A stretch of 64,000 bases of DNA from the IMG/VR virus record IMGVR_UViG_3300033149_003459, positions 1 through 64,000 of that record; one strand, written 5' to 3'. The translations under genes and the position numbers were made by a program. Below are positions 15,928 through 23,819 of this stretch, one piece after another (the stretch's first letter is position 1; every line of letters starts with the position of its first letter). The notes under the pieces were generated by a model, which worked only from the letters and a program-made list of their open reading frames with translations, was not told the DNA's origin and searched no databases. The stretch comes from a virus.

Positions 15928-16929
15928 ATGCTGAGCAGGGTTCCGACTGTTATCTCAACGTTTGCCGGATGCGGTGGGTCATCGCTCGGTTACAGGTGGG
16001 CAGGTTTCAATGAGCTGCTCGCAGTGGACTTCAACGCCAACGTGGAGCGGTCGTTCAACGCCAACTTCCCAGACGTCCCGTTCTGGCGGCGCGATATCAC
16101 CGAGGTCACGGCCGGGGAGGTCCTGTCCTTCTGCGGAATCGGGAAGGGTGACCTCGACGTTCTTGACGGGTCGCCACCGTGCCAGGGATTCTCGATAGCC
16201 GGAAAGCGCAACATACAGGACCCGAGGAACAGCCTGTTCGGCGACTTCGTGCGGCTTGTATCCGGGCTGCGCCCGAAGGTGTTCGTCATGGAGAACGTTC
16301 CGGGCATGGCTATAGGGACATACCGCGGTGTCTTCAACGAGGTGTTGACGGTCCTGCGGTCCACCGGCTACTCGGTGCTGTGCAGGCTGATGAACGCGGC
16401 GAACCATGGCGTCCCGCAGAGCAGGCGGCGTCTCATCTTCATAGGGGTGCGGCCTGACCTCGGAGTGCCACCGGTGTTCCCAGACCCGCTCGGCGGCGTC
16501 ATGACATCCGGCGACGCCATCGACGGGGTGGACAGCTCCGACGAGGAGCTTGCGTGGGCCAGGTGGCTGGCTGATGACCATGACTGCGCGTCATCGAAAA
16601 TTGTCAAGAGAGCATTTCTACTGATGAGACCCGGCGAGAATGGATCAAGATATTTTGATGGTAAATATTTTAACTATGTCAAACTGCATCCTGACAGGCC
16701 GTCGCCGACCATACTGACGATGCCGACAGGGTACAGAAACCGTTACTTCCATTGGAGTGACGCGCGCAATATAACCGTGTCGGAATGCAGGCGGCTCTGC
16801 TCGTTCCCGGATTCGTTCAGGCTGTCCGGCAGGCTCCATGAGCAGTGGACGCAGCTCGGCAACTCCGTGATGCCGCGCTTCATGGAGGCCGTGGCCGGGA
16901 CCGTCAAGAGGGACATACTGGGGGTATGA
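15928..16929 (+). CDS. C5-cytosine DNA methyltransferase
   Basis: A 333-residue protein. ATG 15928 is preceded by a GGAGATAGG-type ribosome site, while the in-frame ATG at 15910 has none. Motif I is FAGCGGSSLG, motif IV PPCQGFS near residue 85 contains the catalytic Cys, motif VI is ENVPG near 122 and motif VIII QSRRR near 165. The target-recognition region is short, and motif X (GNSVMP) closes the domain. The stretch 16595-16700 is markedly AT-richer than the rest. The enzyme would methylate phage DNA, with Vsr limiting the resulting mutations. Recognition sequence unknown. Confidence 0.93.
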   Translation: MLSRVPTVISTFAGCGGSSLGYRWAGFNELLAVDFNANVERSFNANFPDVPFWRRDITEVTAGEVLSFCGIGKGDLDVLDGSPPCQGFSIAGKRNIQDPRNSLFGDFVRLVSGLRPKVFVMENVPGMAIGTYRGVFNEVLTVLRSTGYSVLCRLMNAANHGVPQSRRRLIFIGVRPDLGVPPVFPDPLGGVMTSGDAIDGVDSSDEELAWARWLADDHDCASSKIVKRAFLLMRPGENGSRYFDGKYFNYVKLHPDRPSPTILTMPTGYRNRYFHWSDARNITVSECRRLCSFPDSFRLSGRLHEQWTQLGNSVMPRFMEAVAGTVKRDILGV

Positions 16930-16930
16930 C

Positions 16931-17284
16931 ATGCCGAGGACTCTGAAGCAGATCGTGGCGAACTGGGAGCACTACGGGACGGTCGACGCGCAGGACCTCG
17001 CCGCGCTGGTCCGGGCCGTCAGGAAGCACGACCACACGGTCGCCGTGCTTGAGGGTAAGGTGCTGTCAGCCGAGTCGGACAGCAGGCGGCTGATGAGAGA
17101 GGTCGACGCGCTGCGCGACTACAAGGGAAGGACGCTCCACAGGCTGAAGAAGCTTGAGGAGGAGGTCCGGGAGCTGAGGAAGGCGGCCGCGATCCGCGGC
17201 CGGGAGACCGGGCAGGCCGGGGGCGGGGCGGTCTCCCTGGAGGGAGAGAACGATGAGGGACATGATCGAGAACATCGAGCTTGA
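16931..17284 (+). CDS. small coiled-coil protein
   Basis: A 117-residue protein with heptad-rich helices from about residue 30 to 90 (KKLEEEVRELRKAA) and a Gly-rich tail. It lies between the methyltransferase and the VWA gene and overlaps the latter by 32 nt. The function is unknown. Confidence 0.6.
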   Translation: MPRTLKQIVANWEHYGTVDAQDLAALVRAVRKHDHTVAVLEGKVLSAESDSRRLMREVDALRDYKGRTLHRLKKLEEEVRELRKAAAIRGRETGQAGGGAVSLEGENDEGHDREHRA

Positions 17285-17990
17285 CCCGCCGAGTAGCAGG
17301 CTCGTGACCGTGAGCCACACGGTCATGGTCCTGGACCGCAGCGGGTCCATGCAGGCGATCCGCAGGCTGGCCGTCGACGGGGTGAACGAGCAGATCCAGG
17401 CGTGCAAGCGGGCCGAGACGACGTTCAAGAAGCGGTTCACGCTCGTGACGTTCAGCACGTTCGTGGACGACCCCGCGTTGCTGGCCGTCGACGTCGACGC
17501 CCTGTCGGGCACGTACCTGACGATGGAGGACTACCGCCCGGACGGCCTGACCGCGCTGTACGATGCGGTCGGCAAGACCATCAGGATGTTCGAGGAGCGC
17601 GACAGGGGCGGGTCCACGTTCCTGTTCTGCGTGCTGTCGGACGGGCAGGAGAACAACTCCGTGGAGTTCGACGGTCCGGGGCTCGCCGAGCTCATACAGG
17701 CGAAGACCGGAAAGGGCAACTGGACGTTCACCTACCAGGGCACGGGTGTGGACCTCTCGGTGATGCGGTCGCTGAACATTCCGGAGGACAACATCCAGGT
17801 GTACCGGGACTTCTCTGACCGGAGCTTCGCCACCCTGACGTCGGACAGGGCCGTGGGCACGCAGCTGTACTTCGCGTCGCTGTCGAACGGTGACATGTCA
17901 TCGAGCGACTTCTACACGAGCTCTGGTGTAGAGGTCTACCCGAACCAGGAGGATGGCGATGCCCGGCGGCCGCAAGACGATACTGAATGA
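17253..17990 (+). CDS. von Willebrand factor A domain protein
   Basis: A 245-residue protein with a complete MIDAS metal site: DRSGSM near residue 29, the Thr of DGLTALYD near residue 98, and the Asp of SDGQEN near residue 130. The Rossmann-like strand pattern (HTVMVLD, TLVTFS, FLFCVLSDG) covers most of the protein. There is no signal peptide, so it acts inside the cell or in the virion. VWA proteins often partner with AAA+ ATPases; a Ycf46-like AAA+ protein is encoded at the start of this window. It overlaps the terminase small-subunit gene by 32 nt. Confidence 0.88.
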   Translation: MRDMIENIELDPPSSRLVTVSHTVMVLDRSGSMQAIRRLAVDGVNEQIQACKRAETTFKKRFTLVTFSTFVDDPALLAVDVDALSGTYLTMEDYRPDGLTALYDAVGKTIRMFEERDRGGSTFLFCVLSDGQENNSVEFDGPGLAELIQAKTGKGNWTFTYQGTGVDLSVMRSLNIPEDNIQVYRDFSDRSFATLTSDRAVGTQLYFASLSNGDMSSSDFYTSSGVEVYPNQEDGDARRPQDDTE

Positions 17991-18507
17991 GGAGCTCTCC
18001 AGGCAGTACTGCAACTACGTCAAGATCGGCATGACCGAGAAGGACGCGGCCGTGCTGTGCGGGGTGGACATCACCACCGTGATGCAGTGGAAGCGCAAGG
18101 GCCGCGCGGCGTACGACGACGACACCGTGGAGTTCGGCGAGAGCACGAACATGTACGTCGACTTCTTCCTTGAGGTCGACAAGGCCAAGCGCTTCGCCAA
18201 GCAGCTGTGCCTGCAGACGATAGTGCAGGCGCTGCCGAGCGACCCGAAGCTGTGCCTGACGTGGCTCGGGCGGAAGTACCCGGATGAGTGGGGCCGCAAG
18301 GACTGGCCCCGGATGCAGCAGAACACGCTCGTGCTGCAGGAGACGGGGCTCATCGGGAAGGATGGGAGAATTGACGTCGACGGAATCCGCGAGAGCATTG
18401 CTCGCGCACGGCGAACCTTCACTATCGACGATATTGGAGCTCAGGAGCGACTTGTGCCTGGAGATGGAGCGGCTGCTGACAATCCAGGAGCAGGCACGGC
18501 TTCCTGA
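17959..18507 (+). CDS. putative terminase small subunit
   Basis: A 182-residue protein from ATG 17959, placed six bases after AGGAGG (ATG 17953 touches that site). Residues ~15-50 form an HTH with a GMTEKDAAVLCGV turn typical of small terminases, followed by helices of the oligomerisation region and a WLGRKYPDEWGRKD segment common in this family. It sits immediately before the large terminase and overlaps it. It would recognise phage DNA for packaging. Confidence 0.8.
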   Translation: MPGGRKTILNEELSRQYCNYVKIGMTEKDAAVLCGVDITTVMQWKRKGRAAYDDDTVEFGESTNMYVDFFLEVDKAKRFAKQLCLQTIVQALPSDPKLCLTWLGRKYPDEWGRKDWPRMQQNTLVLQETGLIGKDGRIDVDGIRESIARARRTFTIDDIGAQERLVPGDGAAADNPGAGTAS

Positions 18508-21025
18508 CGTCCAGGCGGACGCCGAGTACACGGAGGCGCTTGAACTCACCATAGTGGAGCTCGCGCAGTGCCTCGATGCCATCCAGGGCTCCGTCGAGCT
18601 GTACGACAGCACCCTCCGCTACGCCGAGGACCCGGTCCGGTTCATCAACAACGAGTGCTCCCTGTTCAACCCGGACAAGGAACCGGCCATAATGCCGTTC
18701 CACCTGTACGACTACCAGGCCGAGTTCATCGAGAGGCTGCACATTGCCTACAGGAACGACGAGTCGCTGCTCACCGAGAAGACCCGGCAGATGGGGATGT
18801 CGTGGCTCTACATGGCGTTCTTCCTGTGGGCGCTCCTCTACGACCCGGACTTCTCGGGCATCGTGCTGAGCTACAACATCCGGCTGGTCGACGACGGCGG
18901 GTCGGAGAGCAGCATCAACTCCCTGCTCGGCAAGCTGCGCTTCATGTACGACCTCCTGCGCGCGCCGCTGCGCGGGGTCCTCGCCGTGAAGTACCTGAAC
19001 GTGCGCAACCTGCGCACGAGCGCCTACCTCGTCGGCGAGACGGCGCACCCGAACGCGGGGCGCGGCGGGTCGTACAAGATAGGGCTGTGGGACGAGACCG
19101 CGCTGTCGGTTAAGAGCGAGGAGGTGTTCAGCGCCTTCTACCAGGCCACGCGGTGCAGGTGCTACAACTCGACTCCGCGCGGCAAGGGCAACGTCTTCGC
19201 CCGCCTGCGGTTCGCGGCGGAGTCCACGGTGAACGTCGTGACGCTGCACTGGACGCTGCACCCGGAGAAGGGCGCGGGCGCGGTGCAGAACAAGGACGGC
19301 AGGTGGACGTCACCGTGGTACGAGCACGAGTGCCGGGACATGACCCCTGCGCAGATCGCGCAGGAGCTCGACATCGACTACGAGACGTCGGTCGAGGGCA
19401 GGGTGTACGAGAAGTTCAGGAGCACGGTGCACGTGCTGAAGGAGGCCCCGGAGTTCCGGCCGGAGTTCGAGACCATCATAGCGTGGGACCTCGGCGTGGC
19501 CGACGACACGTTCGGGGTGGTGTTCCAGCGGGACCCGCAGGGGTCGCTCCTCGTGTTCGACGAGGTGGTCGGGACGGACGAGGACATAAGGTTCTACATA
19601 GACCTCGTGTGCGGGGTGCGCCCGTCCGAGCTCGACTATGTGTTCGACAAGAAGCTGGAGGCGTACGAGCGGTTCCTCGGCAACGCGCAGGAGCACGACT
19701 ACGCGGGGTTCGTCCAGGTGGCCGGGCCGGACGCGGGCCAGCGCAGCATAAACAGCAAGACCTCCGTCCGCCAGCAGTTCACGACGGCCGGGCAGATCGG
19801 CCGCGCCAGCGGCAGCTCAGACAGGCGGTACAGGGACATGCGGATGGTCGCCATGAGCGGGTACAAGATCCTCGACCGGATAGTCGCCACCAGGAAGGTG
19901 ATGGACCCGGCGAGGCAGCGGTTCTACGTGTCCCCGGTGTGCGTGCACACCATAGAGCACCTGTCGAACTACGCATGGACGAAGACGTCGGAGGGCATGA
20001 ACAGGGAGGTGCCGGATCACAACTGGGCCTGCCTGCGCGGTGATGTCAGGGTGCGGACGCTCAACGGATGGGTTCCGATATCGGAGGTGTCCGCTGGGGA
20101 CTTCGTGTGGGGGTACTCAGAAAAGGAGCGCCGCCTGGTTCCGGCTGAGGTCGGCAATGCCGGAAGGACGGGCGTCAATGCAAGGCTCCTTGAGGTCGGC
20201 ATAGACAGCGGCCGGTCGCTGTTCTGCACGCCGGAGCACCGGCTCATGCTGAGGGACGGCTCGTACCGGCGCGCCGATGAGCTGGCCGTCGGTGACGGTC
20301 TGATGCCGTTCTACGAGAGACTGAACAGGAGCTACATCCGCGTTGACCTCAACGACGGGACGTTCGCCGATGAGCACAGGTTCGTGTACAGCCGGTTCAA
20401 CGGTTCGCTTGGGGAGACCGGTCTCCACGTCGACCATATCAACCACAACAGGTTCGACAACAGGCCTGAGAACCTGCAGCTGCTGTCTGTGGATGACCAC
20501 TGTCAGAAGACGTTCCGGGGGAAGAGCGCCGAGGAGAGGAGGCTGGTGGACGCCACACCTGAGCGTGATTTCTACAACTCACGGTCCGGCTACTTCAAGT
20601 GGTGCAAGAACTGCGGGGAGGAGTTCTTCGGGACGCACAAGCGGGCTTACTGCTCTCCGCGCTACCGTGATGAGTACAGGAAGATGCGCGATAGGGCGCA
20701 ACTCATTCCGAGCCGGTCCGACGAGGCCAGGCTTGAGAAGAACAGGAAGGCGGGGGAGAAATACCGCAGGAACGGGAAGAACCACAAGGTCAGGTTCATA
20801 CGCTCCGCGGCCTCCGCCGACGTGTACGACCTGTCCGTACCTGAGCTCGGAAACTTCGTCGCCGAGGGTGTGGTGGTCCACAACTCGCACGGGGCTGACG
20901 CCGTCGGGTACGGCGTGCTGTACTTCTCAAGGAGGCGCGAGGTGAGGATGAAGCCGGACCTGCACGGGGACCGCGTGCGCCGGACGACCCGGAACCTCGG
21001 CACGCCGATGAGGGTTGGAAGGTGA
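18464..21025 (+). CDS. terminase large subunit containing an intein
   Basis: 853 residues before splicing and 568 after. The start is uncertain: ATG 18464 is given, TTG 18452 has AGGAG five bases upstream, and ATG 18362 would extend further into the small-subunit gene. The ATPase has a Walker A variant KTRQMGMSW and a Walker B LWDETA. The nuclease domain starts with IIAWDLGVADD. The final catalytic segment, SHGADAVGYG, is separated from DHNWA by the intein at 20030-20884, which splits the last conserved motif. The motor would translocate DNA into the prohead. Confidence 0.9.
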   Translation: MERLLTIQEQARLPDVQADAEYTEALELTIVELAQCLDAIQGSVELYDSTLRYAEDPVRFINNECSLFNPDKEPAIMPFHLYDYQAEFIERLHIAYRNDESLLTEKTRQMGMSWLYMAFFLWALLYDPDFSGIVLSYNIRLVDDGGSESSINSLLGKLRFMYDLLRAPLRGVLAVKYLNVRNLRTSAYLVGETAHPNAGRGGSYKIGLWDETALSVKSEEVFSAFYQATRCRCYNSTPRGKGNVFARLRFAAESTVNVVTLHWTLHPEKGAGAVQNKDGRWTSPWYEHECRDMTPAQIAQELDIDYETSVEGRVYEKFRSTVHVLKEAPEFRPEFETIIAWDLGVADDTFGVVFQRDPQGSLLVFDEVVGTDEDIRFYIDLVCGVRPSELDYVFDKKLEAYERFLGNAQEHDYAGFVQVAGPDAGQRSINSKTSVRQQFTTAGQIGRASGSSDRRYRDMRMVAMSGYKILDRIVATRKVMDPARQRFYVSPVCVHTIEHLSNYAWTKTSEGMNREVPDHNWACLRGDVRVRTLNGWVPISEVSAGDFVWGYSEKERRLVPAEVGNAGRTGVNARLLEVGIDSGRSLFCTPEHRLMLRDGSYRRADELAVGDGLMPFYERLNRSYIRVDLNDGTFADEHRFVYSRFNGSLGETGLHVDHINHNRFDNRPENLQLLSVDDHCQKTFRGKSAEERRLVDATPERDFYNSRSGYFKWCKNCGEEFFGTHKRAYCSPRYRDEYRKMRDRAQLIPSRSDEARLEKNRKAGEKYRRNGKNHKVRFIRSAASADVYDLSVPELGNFVAEGVVVHNSHGADAVGYGVLYFSRRREVRMKPDLHGDRVRRTTRNLGTPMRVGR
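20030..20884 (+). mobile_element. intein with HNH homing endonuclease in terminase large subunit
   Basis: A 285-residue in-frame insertion. It begins with Cys (CLRGDVRVRTLNGWVP), has the block B motif CTPEHRL, and ends with YDLSVPE, then VVVHN followed by Ser of the host protein, which is a standard Cys1...His-Asn/Ser+1 splice arrangement. The centre holds an HNH endonuclease (HVDHINHNRFDNRPENLQLLS is the core) and a CKNC...YC zinc-like motif. Removal restores a normal terminase C-terminus. Insertion at a catalytic motif is typical of inteins. Confidence 0.93.
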
Positions 21026-21435
21026 TGGACCTCATAGACTTCATAGAGATAGGTGAGTACGCGGAGACGCGCCGCCTGCTGCGGGTGTTCGTGGAGTGCG
21101 GGCCGATGGAGCGCCCGTACGTCCTGTCGGTTGATGGTCTTGTGGCCGGGTCCGGACATGCGGGGGCAGGGTTCGAGCGCGCCGTGTTTTTCCGTGCGCG
21201 CGTCTTCGGCCTGAGGACGGACGTGGACCTGTCCGACATCTCCGACGAGTGGACGTTGAGGGTGTCGGCCACCACGGCGACCGGGAAGTTCCTGTCCCAC
21301 ACCATTCCCTCCAAGACGGTCCTGGGCAGCGTCATCATCCCGATCGTGCGTCTCACCTTCGATTACGGGTACACGCTGGGCGTGACGATGCCCCGGGCCG
21401 ATATTGCCCAGCGGTGGGGGGATGAGCATGAATAG
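21025..21435 (+). CDS. hypothetical protein after terminase
   Basis: A 136-residue protein in a TGATG overlap with the terminase stop. It is beta-rich in the middle with an acidic N-terminus. No domain is recognised. It ends just before an AT-rich promoter-like stretch, so it is probably the last gene of its transcription unit. Confidence 0.65.
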   Translation: MDLIDFIEIGEYAETRRLLRVFVECGPMERPYVLSVDGLVAGSGHAGAGFERAVFFRARVFGLRTDVDLSDISDEWTLRVSATTATGKFLSHTIPSKTVLGSVIIPIVRLTFDYGYTLGVTMPRADIAQRWGDEHE

Positions 21436-21449
21436 AGGATGCTCAGGGG

Positions 21450-21478
21450 TTTACTTTTATCAGATATTATCTTATTTT
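21450..21478 (+). promoter_or_regulatory. putative sigma70-like promoter
   Basis: TTTACT (21450-21455), a 17 bp spacer and TATTTT (21473-21478) lie in the only intergenic AT-rich island of this region. The next gene begins at 21634, leaving a ~150 base leader (21479-21633) in which I see no gene or clear hairpin. The element shares GGTTTAC and spacing with the promoter at 31413. It would drive the accessory genes downstream. Confidence 0.45.
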
Positions 21479-21633
21479 ATATACATGACAGGCGGAGGGG
21501 TCCGGGTGAGGTGTCCGGTGGCGTCGGTGCCAACACACCACGCCGCCGCACCTCGACCGTGCAGACACCACGCGGGAGCGGACGCGCCGTTAGTCCGGCC
21601 CGGTGCCCCGATGCCGTTTCAGGAGGTTAGGAC

Positions 21634-21903
21634 ATGAGGTTTTCGCTCTGCATCGGTGACCTTGAGGTCCGCATGAACCAGCGGGTTCATGCGCGCGAGA
21701 TAGTGCGGTGGAGCGGGGGGAAGGACGGGAAGGCGTGCCGCGTGCTGGCGCTGTGGGAGGACTCGGAGAGCGGGCCTGAGCTCCGCTTCGTAGGCGGCAG
21801 GCCGTTCGACCAGGGTGTGGACACGCTCGTTTTCTGGCGTCTCGCGGCGGTGGGCCAGGCGGTGTTCACCCTATCCCACGAGACGCTGACGGACGACGAC
21901 TGA
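21634..21903 (+). CDS. hypothetical protein
   Basis: An 89-residue protein with a strong AGGAGG ribosome site nine bases upstream. The predicted content is mainly beta strands with a C-terminal acidic end (LTDDD). It is the first gene of the accessory run after the promoter at 21450. No family is recognised. Confidence 0.65.
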   Translation: MRFSLCIGDLEVRMNQRVHAREIVRWSGGKDGKACRVLALWEDSESGPELRFVGGRPFDQGVDTLVFWRLAAVGQAVFTLSHETLTDDD

Positions 21904-21912
21904 GGTGGCGGG

Positions 21913-22116
21913 ATGATAAAGCAGATACCGATCCTCGCCTCGCAGAAGCGGCTCGCCGCCAAGGTGCGGGAGCTGGTGGACGCGGTCAACCGCATAGAGA
22001 GGCGGCACGCGGAGACGGACGAGCTCGCGGCGCTACCGTACGACGGGCCGCCCGACCTGGTAGGTCCCGAGGGGGTGCTGCGCAGGATCGACCCGGACGA
22101 CGATGGGGGTGCCTGA
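21913..22116 (+). CDS. small hypothetical protein
   Basis: A 67-residue protein with an N-terminal helix (KRLAAKVRELVDAVNRIERRH) and an acidic Pro/Gly-rich tail. The stop overlaps the next ATG by one base (TGATG). Function unknown. Confidence 0.6.
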   Translation: MIKQIPILASQKRLAAKVRELVDAVNRIERRHAETDELAALPYDGPPDLVGPEGVLRRIDPDDDGGA

Positions 22117-22442
22117 TGGTGCGCGTCGGTGAGCGCGTAGGCGCAGTGCTCAGCTCGACCGGGGACGAGGTGCTGTTCCTCGGGTACGGCGTGTACGAGG
22201 GGGACGCCGTGCCGCGCGAGGCGGTGGGCTTCATGGCCGATGCCTTGCGCGGTTATGGGCACAAGAACCCGTGCCTGCTCCTGGACTCCGGGAAGCGCGT
22301 GTTCGGCTGCGAGTGCTGGTGGGGGTCGGAGGCGTGCGTGCGCGAGATGCTGGACGGTTATCGTGCCCTCGGCCGTAGCGTTGTCGAGACCGACATCGAC
22401 AGCGCCCGCCAGGATTTCCTGAAGGGGGCAGAGGGCGCATGA
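22116..22442 (+). CDS. hypothetical protein
   Basis: A 108-residue protein with a compact N-terminal beta region (EVLFLGYGVYEGD), a CECWWGSE motif near residue 68 and a helical end. The motif GHKNPCLLLDSGKRVFGCECWWG is reminiscent of small conserved phage proteins, but I cannot name a function. It is linked by ATGA to the next gene. Confidence 0.6.
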   Translation: MVRVGERVGAVLSSTGDEVLFLGYGVYEGDAVPREAVGFMADALRGYGHKNPCLLLDSGKRVFGCECWWGSEACVREMLDGYRALGRSVVETDIDSARQDFLKGAEGA

Positions 22443-22603
22443 ACCTCGCGATCCTCCGGTTCGTCGTGGGACTTGTCGCCGGTGGCCTCATCACCCTTGG
22501 CGTCATAAGCCTGGCCGAGGGTGCGGTCGTGGTCGGGATGACGGGCATGCTTACGAGCCTCCTCATGCTATGGGTTGTGGTCAGGGCGGGGCCGTCGAGG
22601 TGA
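22439..22603 (+). CDS. small two-helix membrane protein
   Basis: A 54-residue protein starting at an ATGA overlap. Residues 3-25 and 28-49 are hydrophobic and form two transmembrane segments separated by a short acidic turn (SLAEG), with Arg-Ala-Gly-Pro-Ser-Arg at the C-terminus. Size and topology would suit a holin or an accessory membrane protein, but no lysin lies next to it, so no role is assigned. Confidence 0.6.
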   Translation: MNLAILRFVVGLVAGGLITLGVISLAEGAVVVGMTGMLTSLLMLWVVVRAGPSR

Positions 22604-22797
22604 GCGTCAAGGAGATCGTGGCAGCCTACCTGAGGGAGCACGGGTACGACGGGCTGTACTTCGATGAGTGCGGGTGCCGCGTCGATGACCTGATGCCGTG
22701 CGGTGAGTGTTGCTCTCGGTGCCTGCCTGGATACCTGGTCCGCTGTGATGAGATGCTTGACGGGCTTTGCATCGGGCCGAAGGAGGGAGACGAATGA
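22600..22797 (+). CDS. small Cys-rich protein
   Basis: A 65-residue protein from GTG 22600 (GTGA overlap). It contains eight cysteines, including CGCRVDDLMPCGECCSRC, a pattern typical of small zinc-binding proteins made in phage accessory regions. Function unknown. Confidence 0.6.
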   Translation: MSVKEIVAAYLREHGYDGLYFDECGCRVDDLMPCGECCSRCLPGYLVRCDEMLDGLCIGPKEGDE

Positions 22798-23198
22798 ACC
22801 AAGATGTTGTATCAATGATAGTAAACGGTATGTCCAAAAAGGCCGAAGAGCGGAGATCGAAAACGCAGATGACTTTGGGGGATTTGATCAAGGAATTAGA
22901 AAATCTCCAACCTGAAGCGACGATACATGAGTGCGGACATCTCCACTCTTACCGAGGATATTATAGCGACCTATGTGTGCATTCGGAAGGCAACAACTCG
23001 GTCAAGCACTTTCTGGAAGAATGCAAGAATGCGCTCGGCGCCTGTTTCGAAGGCTGGAAGGGCGGCGAGTTCTGGATGACCGGCAATACCCCGATGTGGC
23101 ATGCGCCGGAGGGTTGTTGTGGTCCGAGAATCATGTCACTGCGAACCGATGATGAGGGCGTCTACTTCGTCACCGAGGAGGAATCACATGACGTTTGA
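22794..23198 (+). CDS. hypothetical protein of lower GC content
   Basis: A 134-residue protein in an ATGA overlap. It is mixed alpha/beta with a Cys/His-containing middle (HECGHLHSY) and WMTGNTPMWHAPEGCCG near residue 100. Codon use shifts to AT-ending codons here, unlike the terminase genes, and this composition continues to about 24470. No family is recognised. Confidence 0.6.
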   Translation: MNQDVVSMIVNGMSKKAEERRSKTQMTLGDLIKELENLQPEATIHECGHLHSYRGYYSDLCVHSEGNNSVKHFLEECKNALGACFEGWKGGEFWMTGNTPMWHAPEGCCGPRIMSLRTDDEGVYFVTEEESHDV

Positions 23199-23595
23199 CG
23201 AACTCATCGAGGGCACCACACCAGGTCCATGGAAGTGTGATCAAAGGGGTGGTCGTGTTGCTGTTTATCCAGCGAATGAAACACACAGCTGTCTTGCAGG
23301 GGCTCAGGATTGGGCAGTGCATCACAGCAATCGAGGAGCGAAATATGAGGACTACAAGCTTAACTGGAGCATGGATGCCGAGGCCAAGGCCAACGCCAGG
23401 CTCATTGCCGCTGCCCCAGATCTATTACGCCGACTCCGGAACTTGCTGAAGGTGGTAGGCGCGCCGGGTACGTGCAAAGGTTGCGGAGCTGCGATCCTGT
23501 GGGTAACAACGAAAAACGGGAAGGCCGCGCCCTACGATCCCGACGGCGAGACGCACTGGGCCACGTGTCCTAACGCAAAGAGGTTTAAGAAATGA
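23188..23595 (+). CDS. Eaa-like phage protein fused to zinc ribbon
   Basis: A 135-residue protein. The first ~85 residues carry TPGPWKC and KANARLIAAAPDLL, the signature of the common Eaa/ead-like phage accessory proteins of unknown function. The C-terminal ~45 residues have CKGCGAAILWV, then a YDPDGETHWATCPN segment, a zinc-ribbon usually found as its own small protein. It shares its first 16 bases with the gene at 23592, implying local duplication. Confidence 0.7.
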   Translation: MTFDELIEGTTPGPWKCDQRGGRVAVYPANETHSCLAGAQDWAVHHSNRGAKYEDYKLNWSMDAEAKANARLIAAAPDLLRRLRNLLKVVGAPGTCKGCGAAILWVTTKNGKAAPYDPDGETHWATCPNAKRFKK

Positions 23596-23819
23596 CGTTT
23601 GACGAACATGGCAATTCATGGCCGGGCGGCTACCGACATGCCTTATCGCAAGCTGAGCACGGGCGCTGGAATGCAACACACTATCCTGGCACGCGGCAAC
23701 TATGCAGCGAATGCGGGCAGCCGACTGAGCGGTGTGAAGCGGACGAGATAAGAGACGATGAGGGCAATCCGTTATGCGCTACGTGCGCCGCTGAATTGGG
23801 GGTATGGGGTGACGCTTGA
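23592..23819 (+). CDS. small zinc-finger protein
   Basis: A 75-residue protein from an ATGA overlap. It has two CxxC pairs (CSEC near residue 38 and CATC near residue 62) around an acidic linker, a treble-clef-like arrangement. Its first seven codons resemble those of the preceding gene. Confidence 0.6.
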   Translation: MTFDEHGNSWPGGYRHALSQAEHGRWNATHYPGTRQLCSECGQPTERCEADEIRDDEGNPLCATCAAELGVWGDA

